Shown here: positions 43,538 to 52,064 of the stretch, piece after piece
Numbering within the stretch: the first letter of the stretch is position 1
Layout: every line of letters begins with the position of its first letter
Source of the DNA: an uncultured Bacteroidales bacterium
GTDB lineage: Bacteria > Bacteroidota > Bacteroidia > Bacteroidales > Salinivirgaceae
Assembly: GCA_937981765.1 (NCBI GenBank)
Contig: CALJOM010000006.1
Coordinates: forward strand, 62,001-126,000
Direction: 5' to 3'
DNA length: 64,000 bases
The notes under the pieces: generated by a model
Databases searched by the model: none
What the model was told of the DNA's origin: nothing
Seen by the model: only the letters and a program-made list of their open reading frames with translations
Made by a program: the position numbers and the translations under genes

Positions 43538-45559
43538 TTATTCCGTAAGGAAAAGAGTTTTTACAACCGATTTACTGCCGGATTGAATCGCAACAAAAAA
43601 CAAATTGGATATTTTTTTTGGCAAGGTTACAATAGAGTTGTTGCTGTAAATTGCTTGTTGCAGCACTATACGACTATCGGCAGTGTAAACTGAAACGACT
43701 CCATTTTCTACTCCCAGAATTCGGAATGAGTCTTTTGTCGGATTGGGGTAGATTGATACGGCAAAATCACTCATGGCTTCAATTCCAACAGGGTTTTTAA
43801 TGGTGAACGTAGTGCTCTGATTGATAGATATTCCGTCCTCATCTTTTCCTACAAAAGCCATATAGACTGTTGTTCCTGTAGGAATAGTGTCTATCGGAGT
43901 AATGGTTATTTCTCTGTTGTTGATAACGCTTACGGTGTATGGGATGTTTTGCCCTGAAGCATTGTTTTGTTTAAAACGAATTGCCAGTGCGGCATTTTCT
44001 GCAGTTAGTAGTGCATTACCGGCTGTGAATAGAGCTTTGTTGGCTACAACATGATATGGTCCGCTGCCGGCAATATCCGTACTGCCATTTTCAGGATTGA
44101 AGAGAATAGTTACCGGCTCAACAATACGGAATTTTTTTGCTGAATAGCTGGAGTAGCTGCTACCATTGATTTCTACAACGGTTGTTGTGTTGTTCAAAAT
44201 CCTGATGTAGCCACCCGGAACTCCATCGCCGTAGCTATCGTAAGCTTCCAACACATAATTTCCGAGAGTTAAGGTTACTGAATGGTTCTGAACAGATGTG
44301 TTGTTGTTGGCGTAGGGGCCTCCACTAGCCACAACTGCTCCAGCCTGGTTTTTTATTTTCCAGGTAATTTCACTTCCGTAGGCGTCGGGCTTTACAGAAA
44401 CCGTCAGGTTGGTTGAGGTTGTTGCGGGTGCTTTGACAAAAGAAACCGTGTAGGAATTATTTTCCGGAGAGTTGTCGTTATCAGTAATTTCAACCGTTAA
44501 CGTATTTTGCAATAAGGGAAAGAAATTGATTTCCGGTAGAATAATGGTTACGCTGGATCCGTACGAAAGGTTTCCTTCCCAATTGTGGTATTGGTATTCC
44601 TCGTTATTCACACGGTAGCGAATGTTTACGCCTTGAAGATTTTCACATAAACTTCGTAAAACAAATTGCGAGGCGATTTTCCCCTCCCAAACATCGGTTG
44701 GAGTGGTGTTTGATACGATACTAAATTCGGGTTGAGTAGGAATGTTGACTAGAGTAGGTGTGATTTGAATACCGTTGATGGTCTCTTTGTTGTTGTTTTG
44801 GGTTACGAAAACCGCTACCCGCATGTTGACCAACTCGGCCGGAATGTTGTTATAATGTTGCGGAATTGTGTAGGTGAAGGTGTTTGAATAAAGTGAACCG
44901 GTGGTGGTTTGAATTATTTCTGCTCCCCACTGTCCTGTAATCATGTGAACCAATCGATTATTATGTTCGTAATTATTCCCAGCACTTGTTCCTGCCTGTG
45001 GGCCGTAGGTTTTGTCTTGTAATAGAACAATGTTTAGTTTATTTATGTTATCAGGACTACTTCCGGTGTAGTACACTTCCACATAGACAGAAATTTCTCG
45101 TGTGGTAGCATTAATCTGTGCCGTAGCTCCAACATTTAAATACGCATTTTCCTGCATAATGGCATTAGCCGCTGCACTGTAGTTGTTTCTCATCATGGCC
45201 AAATTTTGGCTTCCCGATGGATAGGCATACGAAGGAAAAAAATGGCGGTTAACGGTTCCGGACGGGTAGGCCTGAACGCCGGCTAACGTTGCCAACGAGT
45301 TGCCAAACGGAGTGCGAAAATCGGGCTGAGTTCCGGAAGGGGCAGAAAAACTCCCCTGGTGAATGGCAATCAGAACTACCTTGTCGGGGTTGGCGTGGTA
45401 AATCGAGTTGGCAATAGCTGCTCCTTCAGGGCAATAGGGGCAATTCACTCCCGTAAACATTTCCAGAACAACATTCCTTTCTTTGGGCGTTGTTTCTACT
45501 ATTGTCTGACTACATACAACAAATGGAATCAAAACAAACACAAGGGTAAGTTTTTTCAT
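43538..45559 (-). CDS. Omp28-related protein with T9SS C-terminal sorting domain
   Basis: A 673-aa secreted protein with a signal peptide (1-18, ending VVCSQ). An Omp28/thioredoxin-like domain (about 25-260) includes NVVLEMFTGVNCPYCPEGAA, whose CPYC resembles a thiol-redox active site. Beta-sandwich repeats follow, then a T9SS type A sorting domain starting FAVSIYPNPTKDSFRIL (about 600) and ending SVVKTLFLTE. It is predicted to be exported through the type IX system and anchored at the surface. A -7 box TATTTTTG on the minus strand lies at 45599-45606. Its redox role is unproven. Confidence 0.9.
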   Translation of the reverse strand: MKKLTLVFVLIPFVVCSQTIVETTPKERNVVLEMFTGVNCPYCPEGAAIANSIYHANPDKVVLIAIHQGSFSAPSGTQPDFRTPFGNSLATLAGVQAYPSGTVNRHFFPSYAYPSGSQNLAMMRNNYSAAANAIMQENAYLNVGATAQINATTREISVYVEVYYTGSSPDNINKLNIVLLQDKTYGPQAGTSAGNNYEHNNRLVHMITGQWGAEIIQTTTGSLYSNTFTYTIPQHYNNIPAELVNMRVAVFVTQNNNKETINGIQITPTLVNIPTQPEFSIVSNTTPTDVWEGKIASQFVLRSLCENLQGVNIRYRVNNEEYQYHNWEGNLSYGSSVTIILPEINFFPLLQNTLTVEITDNDNSPENNSYTVSFVKAPATTSTNLTVSVKPDAYGSEITWKIKNQAGAVVASGGPYANNNTSVQNHSVTLTLGNYVLEAYDSYGDGVPGGYIRILNNTTTVVEINGSSYSSYSAKKFRIVEPVTILFNPENGSTDIAGSGPYHVVANKALFTAGNALLTAENAALAIRFKQNNASGQNIPYTVSVINNREITITPIDTIPTGTTVYMAFVGKDEDGISINQSTTFTIKNPVGIEAMSDFAVSIYPNPTKDSFRILGVENGVVSVYTADSRIVLQQAIYSNNSIVTLPKKISNLFFVAIQSGSKSVVKTLFLTE

Positions 45560-45751
45560 AGTTGCTAAATTTTAGGTTATTAGTAGCGGATTTCCTACCA
45601 AAAATAAAGATTTTTTTTAAGCAATCCACTATTATTTACTCAGAGTGATTTTAGTTTGTGATAAGCTAATTTTCGTTTTTGCCTACCACGACTAGTTTTT
45701 TTAATTCTTTGTGTGTATGGGAAATCCTGGCCAGTTTTTGTGTACAAAAAA

Positions 45752-45781
45752 AAGAAGCCGTTTTGTGAAAAACAGCTTCTT
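45752..45781 (-). terminator. Terminator of the cold-shock gene
   Basis: Arms 45752-45764 and 45769-45781 form a 13-bp hairpin (aagaagctgtttt on the minus strand, one wobble). It is followed on the minus strand by a run of seven or more T, 20 bp after the csp stop. Confidence 0.8.
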
Positions 45782-45801
45782 ATGTTGATTGATGGTCTTG
45801 C

Positions 45802-45996
45802 TTAGCTAATAACTTCTACATTAACAGCATTAAGGCCTTTTTTTCCACGTTCAACTTCGAAACGCACTCTGTCGTTTTCGCGTATCTTGTGGATAAGACC
45901 GGTTTGGTGTACGAAAATATCGTCACCGCCATCATCGGGCTTAATAAACCCGTAACCTTTTGTTTCGTTGAAGAATTTTACAGTTCCTTCTCTCAT
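45802..45996 (-). CDS. Cold-shock domain protein (CspA family)
   Basis: A 64-aa single cold-shock domain that binds single-stranded nucleic acid and acts as an RNA chaperone. RNP1 is KGYGFI (residues 13-18) and RNP2 is DIFVHQ (26-31). The start MREGTVKFFNETKGYGF is typical. The gene has its own consensus promoter about 170 bp upstream, leaving a long untranslated leader as in cspA genes, and its own terminator, so it is monocistronic. Cold induction is inferred from this layout and not shown. Confidence 0.96.
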   Translation of the reverse strand: MREGTVKFFNETKGYGFIKPDDGGDDIFVHQTGLIHKIRENDRVRFEVERGKKGLNAVNVEVIS

Positions 45997-46161
45997 GATT
46001 GAAAAAAAATTAAAAATATTGGTACTATATCAACCGCTTTTTGCAAGCAAATCACGGTTCTACGTTGAATCATTTTAGTTGAAATATCATCGGTATTGAG
46101 AAGGAAACTTTCGGAATGTAATCTGAAAGGGCTTGGCAATACTCGAGGAGATTTACTGTCA
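45997..46161 (-). other. Long 5' untranslated leader of the cold-shock gene
   Basis: About 160 nt separate the predicted transcript start (near 46155) from the csp ATG at 45996. There is no coding frame of note. A temperature-responsive fold is plausible by analogy with cspA mRNA, but I did not compute a structure. Confidence 0.4.
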
Positions 46162-46193
46162 CAAAGATACATCTATTTTTATAAAAAAGCAAG
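46162..46193 (-). promoter_or_regulatory. Promoter of the cold-shock gene
   Basis: On the minus strand CTTG (46190-46193) is followed after 20 bp by TATCTTTG (46162-46169). The -7 box is an exact TAnnTTTG match and the spacing fits the Bacteroidota consensus. Confidence 0.65.
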
Positions 46194-46200
46194 TTTTCGA

Positions 46201-48057
46201 TTATTTTTGAAAAGTTTCAGGTAGTTTTTTTCCCGAAAAAAGATGTGCTAATTGTTTACTGCCTTCCCAGGTACGGGAAATAGGCGTGATCTCTTCGTGA
46301 AGATGCATTGCTGATATTTCCGCAATATCCAGAACCTCAATCAATTTTGCCTGATGAAACGTTTTTTTGCACAACGGGCAGGAGGTAATTAAAAAATCGG
46401 GTTTGTTTTCTGTTAATTTTTGTATAGCGTGGTTTGTTATTTGTTTGCGTTTTTCTGGTGGCAGCCCTGTGCTTGCCAAACTGCCTCCACAGCATATTGA
46501 ATTGTTTTTCTCCACCGAAGTAGGAATAAGTTTAGCTATCTGCTGCAAGACATTGCGTGGTTCTTCTTTTCTTGAATTCTTTCGACTGAGTTCGCACGGG
46601 TCGTGATACACCATTTTCAGAGATGATTTTTTTATCCGAAGCCTGCCATTATGCAGTAATCGCTCGATGTATTCGCTATGGTGTAGAACTTCAACGTTGA
46701 GGGAATATTCTTCAGTAAACGATTTATAGCAAATGGGGCATGACACAACCAAGGTTTTGGCATTTGTGTTGTGTATTAGTTGTGTGTTAAAATCTCGAAG
46801 TTTCCGACTTTCAGATAACAATCCTTGCTGAATTAAAGGCTTACCGCAGCAAATTCCTTTTTGCTCATCCAGGAAATGGTAGGAAACTTTTGCGCTTGAG
46901 AATATTTTTTTCATGGCTGAAATAATCGAGGGTGTTAGATGTGTCATACATCCGGCAAAATAGATTATTTCAGCGTTCGATTTATGAATTTGTAGAGTGC
47001 AATCGATCGGGATGTTGTGTGAAGGGGCATTTTTTTCACGCACTTGTTTTCTAATCAAGGTAAGTTCAAGATTCACAGGGCAGGCTTCAACGCAACGACC
47101 ACATAAAAGGCATTGGTCGGCAACGCTCTCTTTTAGTTGTTGGTATCGATAATCACGAATCAGATAAACCGATTGTACATTATTTATTTTAGCAGCAGTG
47201 TTTAGTTGACAAACGTCGATGCAGATCCCACAACGTGAGCAGGAATTTACTTGAATTTGGGTGAATCCTGTAATAGTTTCTTGTGAAGTAACACCCCAGT
47301 TTTTTAAGAAAATGTAAAGAATTTCTGTTGGAATATGCATGTATCGCGAAAATGGGAGTGTGCTCAGGAAAAACCCAATAGCAATGGAGTAGCCCCACCA
47401 AAAACCTAGCGATACCTCTGGGGTAACTACGCCGGTTAATAATTTTCCTACGCTTGCAGTTAAAAAACTGCCGCCAGAATACAGTGCCGAGGTTGATGAC
47501 TCTGCTAAAAGCCTTAGCGGGAAAACAAACCAAAGTGTTGTAAGTGCTATTCTATCGAGGGGTGCCTGTTGGGTAGTTTTTTTCATGCCGAAAACATTAG
47601 AATGTAATCGTTTAGTTAGTGCCAATAGAACTCCCAGCAAGATTACCATTAGCAGAAAATCCATGGAAAAGGCAAAAAACTTTGCTCCCGGATAGGAGTG
47701 AATTCCATGGGCAAAAAATCGAAAAAAGATTGTTTCCCAAGGGGCTTCCAAGGTTTTACCAAAATACACACTGCTCTCTATTTTCCCGACAATAATAAGA
47801 AGAAACCAGCCCAGTGCAAGGCTCGTGTGCATAAATCCCAGCAAAGGATTCTTTTTGTAAATATTTCTGTGAATTAATCCTTCGCGAATGGCTTCCCAGA
47901 CAGAGATAAATGTCTTTCTGCTAATAATGTTGTCTCGTATTGTTTTTTTTTGTGGTACAGTAAGGTGTCGAATCCAAAGGGTAAATTTGCAAGCCGTGAT
48001 AACAAAAAATAGTACAAATCCAATTAGAAAAGGCAAAACAAATGGGTGGAAGTTCAT
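46201..48057 (-). CDS. HdrD-like protein fused to a NarI-like cytochrome b membrane domain
   Basis: A 618-aa protein. The N-terminal half (about 1-250) has five or six helices with candidate heme-ligand His residues (LGFMHTSLALGW, FAHGIHSYPG, SRYMHIPTEI), like NarI/DsrM/HdrE cytochromes. Two [4Fe-4S] motifs follow (CSRCGICIDVC, CLLCGRCVEAC). Two complete CCG domains end it: one with AGCMTH, ICCGKP and CPIC, the other with HDPCEL, ICCGGS and CPLC. This is an HdrDE- or DsrMK-like fusion likely to exchange electrons between menaquinone and a cytoplasmic disulfide or Fe-S partner. Its start overlaps the HdrC-like gene by 4 bp. The substrate is unknown. Confidence 0.88.
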   Translation of the reverse strand: MNFHPFVLPFLIGFVLFFVITACKFTLWIRHLTVPQKKTIRDNIISRKTFISVWEAIREGLIHRNIYKKNPLLGFMHTSLALGWFLLIIVGKIESSVYFGKTLEAPWETIFFRFFAHGIHSYPGAKFFAFSMDFLLMVILLGVLLALTKRLHSNVFGMKKTTQQAPLDRIALTTLWFVFPLRLLAESSTSALYSGGSFLTASVGKLLTGVVTPEVSLGFWWGYSIAIGFFLSTLPFSRYMHIPTEILYIFLKNWGVTSQETITGFTQIQVNSCSRCGICIDVCQLNTAAKINNVQSVYLIRDYRYQQLKESVADQCLLCGRCVEACPVNLELTLIRKQVREKNAPSHNIPIDCTLQIHKSNAEIIYFAGCMTHLTPSIISAMKKIFSSAKVSYHFLDEQKGICCGKPLIQQGLLSESRKLRDFNTQLIHNTNAKTLVVSCPICYKSFTEEYSLNVEVLHHSEYIERLLHNGRLRIKKSSLKMVYHDPCELSRKNSRKEEPRNVLQQIAKLIPTSVEKNNSICCGGSLASTGLPPEKRKQITNHAIQKLTENKPDFLITSCPLCKKTFHQAKLIEVLDIAEISAMHLHEEITPISRTWEGSKQLAHLFSGKKLPETFQK

Positions 48058-48404
48058 AAGGAGTAATGTTTTGGTGTAGTTTCTGTCATAAGGGCTTTCA
48101 TTTTTAATATGATAGAGCGGGTGTTAATTTCACGGGGACAGACCATGTAGCATTTCCCGCACAGCATGCATTTGGATAACTCCTTGGCAAGATTATCCAG
48201 AATTCCTCTTTTCATCAGCAAGTGGCAATAGCGAAAGTTAAAACCGTTGATTTCGGCTGCCGTACAAGTAGCAGCGCAAGCTCCGCACATCAGACAACGT
48301 TTGGCTGTTGGTTCCAGTTGTATTAGTTTTTCATATAAATCGCTTTGGATAGTGTCCATATCGAGTTGTCGGGAAGCGGATATTTTAAAGCCAAAGTTTT
48401 TCAT
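48054..48404 (-). CDS. HdrC-like 4Fe-4S dicluster protein (second copy)
   Basis: A 116-aa electron-transfer protein with two [4Fe-4S] motifs: CLMCGACAATC (about residues 37-47) and CMLCGKCYMVC (about 79-89). The second is followed by PRE, as in HdrC subunits. It is translationally coupled (4-bp overlap) to the HdrD/cytochrome fusion downstream and lies 54 bp after the HdrA-like gene. It probably passes electrons between the flavoprotein and the membrane subunit. It is shorter than the other HdrC-like protein of the operon. Confidence 0.88.
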   Translation of the reverse strand: MKNFGFKISASRQLDMDTIQSDLYEKLIQLEPTAKRCLMCGACAATCTAAEINGFNFRYCHLLMKRGILDNLAKELSKCMLCGKCYMVCPREINTRSIILKMKALMTETTPKHYSL

Positions 48405-48458
48405 AAGCGTGCTCTAGTGTTTGTTGAAACGTTCTGGAAGGTTCGGTATTTAACTTTT

Positions 48459-49493
48459 TCAAGTTTTGTTTTCCAGATAGTGTTGAATTTCCACAACTGC
48501 GGCACGGGCATCGGCAACGGTTTCCGGATATGTGAACGGTCGCTTGCAAGTTCCGGCAATAAATAATCCGGGATGTATGGTGTGGTTATCGGCTTTAAGC
48601 AGGCTGTGGCTTTTTGCAAATCCATATTCACCCATAATTCCGGTTTGTGCCGAGAGTTCTTTCGTAGATTCCGAAGCTTCTATTCCAATCATAAGTATCA
48701 ATAAATCTACGGTCATCTTTATTGGCAAGCGAAGGAGAGTGTCCTCGGCCTTAAGCTGTATTCTGTTGTCAGCAGTTTGTGAGGCTTCAGAGATTTTACC
48801 CCTAATGTAATTTACTCCATATTCTTGTTGTGATTTGCGATACAATTCTTCATAAAATTGCCCGGTCATACGCAAATCCATGTAAAAGCAATAAACCTCG
48901 GCTTTTGGCAGTATTTCTTTGATTTCAATACCAAATTTTACGGCGTTAATGCAGCAAACTCGTGAACAGTAGTTATTCCCAACCTTAGCATCGCGGGAGC
49001 CAACGCAATTCAGTATGGCAATTTTTTCCGGAGTTATGCCATTAGAACCGTAGATTTCTCCGCATTTAAGCATCTTTTCAAATTCAAGTGAGGTAATAAC
49101 TCCGTTGTAAATACCGTAGCCGTATTCTTCTTTGTAGTGCGCATCAAAAGGTTTGAAACCGGTTGCCATTAATACTGCTTTGGATACAATAGTTTCCCCT
49201 TTGTTGGTTGTGCTTATCCAATGGTTGTTATCTTTTCTGATATTGGTAACCGTAACTCCGGTTTGGAGGGATAGGTTGTTTACCACTATCATTTCTCCGA
49301 AAAGTTGCAGAAGCTCGTTCGATGATTGAAAGTTGGGAAACAATTTATAGGTTTTCAGAATATTTCCACCAAGGCTTTCCTCTTTTTCAAATAAACTAAC
49401 CTTGTAACCCAGACGGGCTAAATTATAGGCTGCTACGATTCCTGTGGGCCCTGCTCCAATAACGGCTATATCGGTGTATATTATTTTTTCCAT
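48459..49493 (-). CDS. HdrA-like FAD-dependent oxidoreductase (short form)
   Basis: A 344-aa flavoprotein with an N-terminal Rossmann FAD site AVIGAGPTGIVAAYNL (about residues 8-23) and GGNILKTYKLFPN. The diagnostic HdrA cysteine region NCVGSRDAKVGNNYCSRVCC is present, followed by EIKEILPKAEVYCFYMDLR. The C-terminus ends with the FIAGTC substrate/FAD motif. It is about half the length of methanogen HdrA and lacks the ferredoxin domains, so it resembles QmoA-type short forms. Flavin-based bifurcation is therefore uncertain. It lies 12 bp after the HdrB-like gene. Confidence 0.88.
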   Translation of the reverse strand: MEKIIYTDIAVIGAGPTGIVAAYNLARLGYKVSLFEKEESLGGNILKTYKLFPNFQSSNELLQLFGEMIVVNNLSLQTGVTVTNIRKDNNHWISTTNKGETIVSKAVLMATGFKPFDAHYKEEYGYGIYNGVITSLEFEKMLKCGEIYGSNGITPEKIAILNCVGSRDAKVGNNYCSRVCCINAVKFGIEIKEILPKAEVYCFYMDLRMTGQFYEELYRKSQQEYGVNYIRGKISEASQTADNRIQLKAEDTLLRLPIKMTVDLLILMIGIEASESTKELSAQTGIMGEYGFAKSHSLLKADNHTIHPGLFIAGTCKRPFTYPETVADARAAVVEIQHYLENKT

Positions 49494-49505
49494 TGCGAGA
49501 TTGAT

Positions 49506-50543
49506 TTAAAATCCTTTAAAATCGATAATCTTCCCTGATTTTCCCAAATATTTTTGTTCTTTATCGTAGGGGATTCCAATTTTGTCTAAAAGAGGTTCTG
49601 CACTTATCTGGTGAAGTTGAAGGCCTAAATCCCAAGGGTTAAACCCTAGCAGCAATCCGGTCATCTCCTCATAGGTTAGAACAGGTATTCCATTCCCTTG
49701 TTTATCGTAGGTTTTGCCTTCCATTTCTTTGATAGTATATTGCCATCGGTCTAAAAACATGGTGCATCCCGGGCAGTTGGTAACTATAAAGTCGGGATGA
49801 TAAGGCTCCATCGATTCAAATTTTTTGCGGGAATTTGCAATTGAGTATCCCCGGTTGGCCATTATTAGATAGTGTCGGAATCCAAACCCACAACAGTGGC
49901 GACGCTCGGGATAGTCTATCACCTGTCCTCCCCACTCTTCAACCATGCCCGCCAACACTTGCGGAAATTCTGCCGAACCTATTACGGCTTGAGGAAATAC
50001 TTTGGAATAGTGGCACCCGATGTGTTCAACAACTCTAAGTGGTTCCCCGGTTTTTTGATTTACAATTTGGAATCTCATTTTCTCTTTCAACTCTTTGCGA
50101 AACTTGTAAATTATATCGCACGGATGAGTAATGTATTCCGGAATTTCAAATTCACGACCGGTGGCTTGCTTTAGAAAATCACGGGTTTGTTGCAGTTCCT
50201 CGGGAAAATGTTTCCAGGTTTCAACCACTTCGTTAAGCAAACCAAATGAGGTAACGCACGAGGGAACAAAATTCCTGTATCCTTTTTCGCTCATCAGTGA
50301 GAATAGGCGAGCTATTATTGTCTGAGTGGTTTCAAAGGGAACAACGTCAGCGTGGTATCCTATCCCTGTGCAGGTGTGAAGGTTTTGATCGTCTTCGATT
50401 TGCTTTCCTAAAACATCTCCAACAATTCTTAGAAATGTGGTTTCTGAACCGGGGAAAAACGATTGTCGAATGCAACTGCGCTCGTAATAATAGTTGTTGT
50501 CGGGAATATCCTTTTGATAATTTTTCCAAAATTTCCTTTCCAT
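49506..50543 (-). CDS. HdrB-like CCG-domain subunit
   Basis: A 345-aa protein of the HdrB/CCG family. The second CCG domain is complete: HIGCHYSKVF, RHCCGFGFRH, TNCPGCTMF. The first is degenerate: RSCIRQ, then HTCTGIG in place of CCG, and PSCVTSFG in place of CxxC. In methanogens HdrB carries two noncubane [4Fe-4S] clusters that reduce a heterodisulfide; here only one full site is visible. It lies between the HdrC-like gene (4 bp upstream) and the HdrA-like gene. The disulfide substrate, if any, is unknown. Confidence 0.87.
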   Translation of the reverse strand: MERKFWKNYQKDIPDNNYYYERSCIRQSFFPGSETTFLRIVGDVLGKQIEDDQNLHTCTGIGYHADVVPFETTQTIIARLFSLMSEKGYRNFVPSCVTSFGLLNEVVETWKHFPEELQQTRDFLKQATGREFEIPEYITHPCDIIYKFRKELKEKMRFQIVNQKTGEPLRVVEHIGCHYSKVFPQAVIGSAEFPQVLAGMVEEWGGQVIDYPERRHCCGFGFRHYLIMANRGYSIANSRKKFESMEPYHPDFIVTNCPGCTMFLDRWQYTIKEMEGKTYDKQGNGIPVLTYEEMTGLLLGFNPWDLGLQLHQISAEPLLDKIGIPYDKEQKYLGKSGKIIDFKGF

Positions 50544-50547
50544 ATGG

Positions 50548-51246
50548 TTATTGATCAGAATCTTCGGTGTAGGTTTTTATAAAGTAGGGTGAATTAAGGC
50601 TATCGTCAATCTCAAGGTTCATTTCTTGCGCCTTTTTTGTGGAGTAGCTATGTATGGTTTCCAGAAATTTTTTACCCCCGGTAACTTCAAAAATGGCGTT
50701 AATTTCGTCGAGGTTCTTTTTTCCGATAAGTCGTAGCGATCCGGGGCCGTGTTTTTTATAATTTGCCCCCAAACGGTCGGCTATTTCTTCCAGGTTGTTG
50801 TAGTACCAGTTCCAAACGGTGCCTTGTTCCGGGTGTAGTTCGGGTTTTACATTCTCGGCATGTACGCAATAGCCCGATTTTAGAATCGATTCCGCGATGG
50901 TTTTGCTAATCGCATATTGCTGTCGTCCCTTACTGCTTTCGACAAACAACCCGGTTTCCTGTGATAATTTTCTTAGTGCTGAGATCAGCATTCCGGGAAC
51001 GTTTTCTCTGGGACATCGTGCCTTGCACGACATGCACTGACCGCAATACCAAATTGTTTCGTTCTTTAGTAGGGCCTCTATTTTTTTGTTGTCTTTGGTT
51101 TGTAGTATGTTACAAATTTCTTTCGGATTGTAAGGGAAAAATTCAGCGGCAGGACAGATCGCCGTACATATACCGCAGTTCATACAGGCTTTTAAACCTT
51201 CTTTAACCCTAACGTCGCGGGATAAACGTTCAAAATAATCAATCAT
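50548..51246 (-). CDS. HdrC-like 4Fe-4S dicluster protein (first gene of Hdr-like operon)
   Basis: A 232-aa protein with two [4Fe-4S] motifs, CMNCGICTAIC (about residues 21-31) and CGQCMSCKARC (about 68-78), the second followed by PRENVPG, as in HdrC. It has an extended C-terminal region (about 100-232) of unknown function. It opens the five-gene operon hdrC-hdrB-hdrA-hdrC2-hdrD/cytb, with intergenic gaps of 4, 12 and 54 bp and a final 4-bp overlap. A weak -7-like box (CATCTTTG, minus strand, 51306-51313) lies upstream. Confidence 0.88.
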   Translation of the reverse strand: MIDYFERLSRDVRVKEGLKACMNCGICTAICPAAEFFPYNPKEICNILQTKDNKKIEALLKNETIWYCGQCMSCKARCPRENVPGMLISALRKLSQETGLFVESSKGRQQYAISKTIAESILKSGYCVHAENVKPELHPEQGTVWNWYYNNLEEIADRLGANYKKHGPGSLRLIGKKNLDEINAIFEVTGGKKFLETIHSYSTKKAQEMNLEIDDSLNSPYFIKTYTEDSDQ

Positions 51247-51330
51247 TTTGATTGGTTTTTGGGAATATTAGGATCTTGCTTACGGTTGCTCTGGTTGTTG
51301 ATGATACAAAGATGGGAATTTTACAAAAGA

Positions 51331-51358
51331 AAAAAATCCGTTCATGGGCGGATTTTTT
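51331..51358 (-). terminator. Terminator after the LuxR-type response regulator
   Basis: A perfect 10-bp stem aaaaaatccg (51331-51340) / cggatttttt (51349-51358) with an 8-base loop, 54 bp after the regulator stop. It separates the two-component genes from the Hdr-like operon, so the operon needs its own promoter. Confidence 0.82.
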
Positions 51359-51411
51359 ATAAGTATAAAAGCGTATTTCAAAAAGCGAAGCCCGAAATTG
51401 GGTTTTGTCGG

Positions 51412-52053
51412 TTATATTTTCAGCAACCCATGTTTGATGGAATAAATTACTAATCCGGCGGTATTTTTAGTGCTGGTTTTTGAAAGAATATTCTCGCGGT
51501 GTTTATCAACAGTTCTTTTTGAAATTGAGAGTTTTTCTGCAATCTCTTGATTTGAGTATCCATGGCATATTAGCAGCAAAACCTCCATTTCTCGGTCGGT
51601 TAGTAATGGTTCCTTTGTGCTTTCCGGCTGTTTGGTAAACCCCTTTACCAGTTTGCTCATTATTTCTCCCGAGAAAAAATAATTCCCTTCTGCAACCAAC
51701 TGAATAGCCGATGCCACTTCATCGAAACCTGCATTTTTAATAATAAATCCTTTTGCTCCTGCATTTATCATGGCAGAATAGTAGTTTTCGTCACCATACA
51801 TGGAGAGTGCAATAATTTTTATGTCGGGATATTTCTGAATAGCCAGGTTTGTGGCTGTTATTCCGTCCATCTCCGGCATTTCGATATCCATGAACACAAT
51901 TTCTGGTTTATAGCTGTTCAGTAGTTTGAGGAACTCTTTTCCGTTTGGAACATCAATCACCTCTTCAATATTGTTTCTTCCTTCGAGCAAGATTTTTAAT
52001 CCCTCCCGAAACATCTGGTGATCATCGACAATCACAATTTTTAATCGTTTCAT
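51412..52053 (-). CDS. NarL/LuxR-family response regulator
   Basis: A 213-aa response regulator with a receiver domain (1-120). The acidic pair is in IVIVDDHQMFREG, the phospho-Asp in IVFMDIEMPEMDG (about residue 56), and the Lys in KGFIIKNA. A LuxR-type helix-turn-helix follows (about 145-210, LTDREMEVLLLICHGYSNQEIAEKL). It lies 11 bp after the sensor kinase gene and forms a canonical pair with it. The Hdr-like operon begins 166 bp downstream, so regulation of that operon is a reasonable guess and no more. Confidence 0.95.
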   Translation of the reverse strand: MKRLKIVIVDDHQMFREGLKILLEGRNNIEEVIDVPNGKEFLKLLNSYKPEIVFMDIEMPEMDGITATNLAIQKYPDIKIIALSMYGDENYYSAMINAGAKGFIIKNAGFDEVASAIQLVAEGNYFFSGEIMSKLVKGFTKQPESTKEPLLTDREMEVLLLICHGYSNQEIAEKLSISKRTVDKHRENILSKTSTKNTAGLVIYSIKHGLLKI

Positions 52054-52064
52054 TTTTTTGGTGA

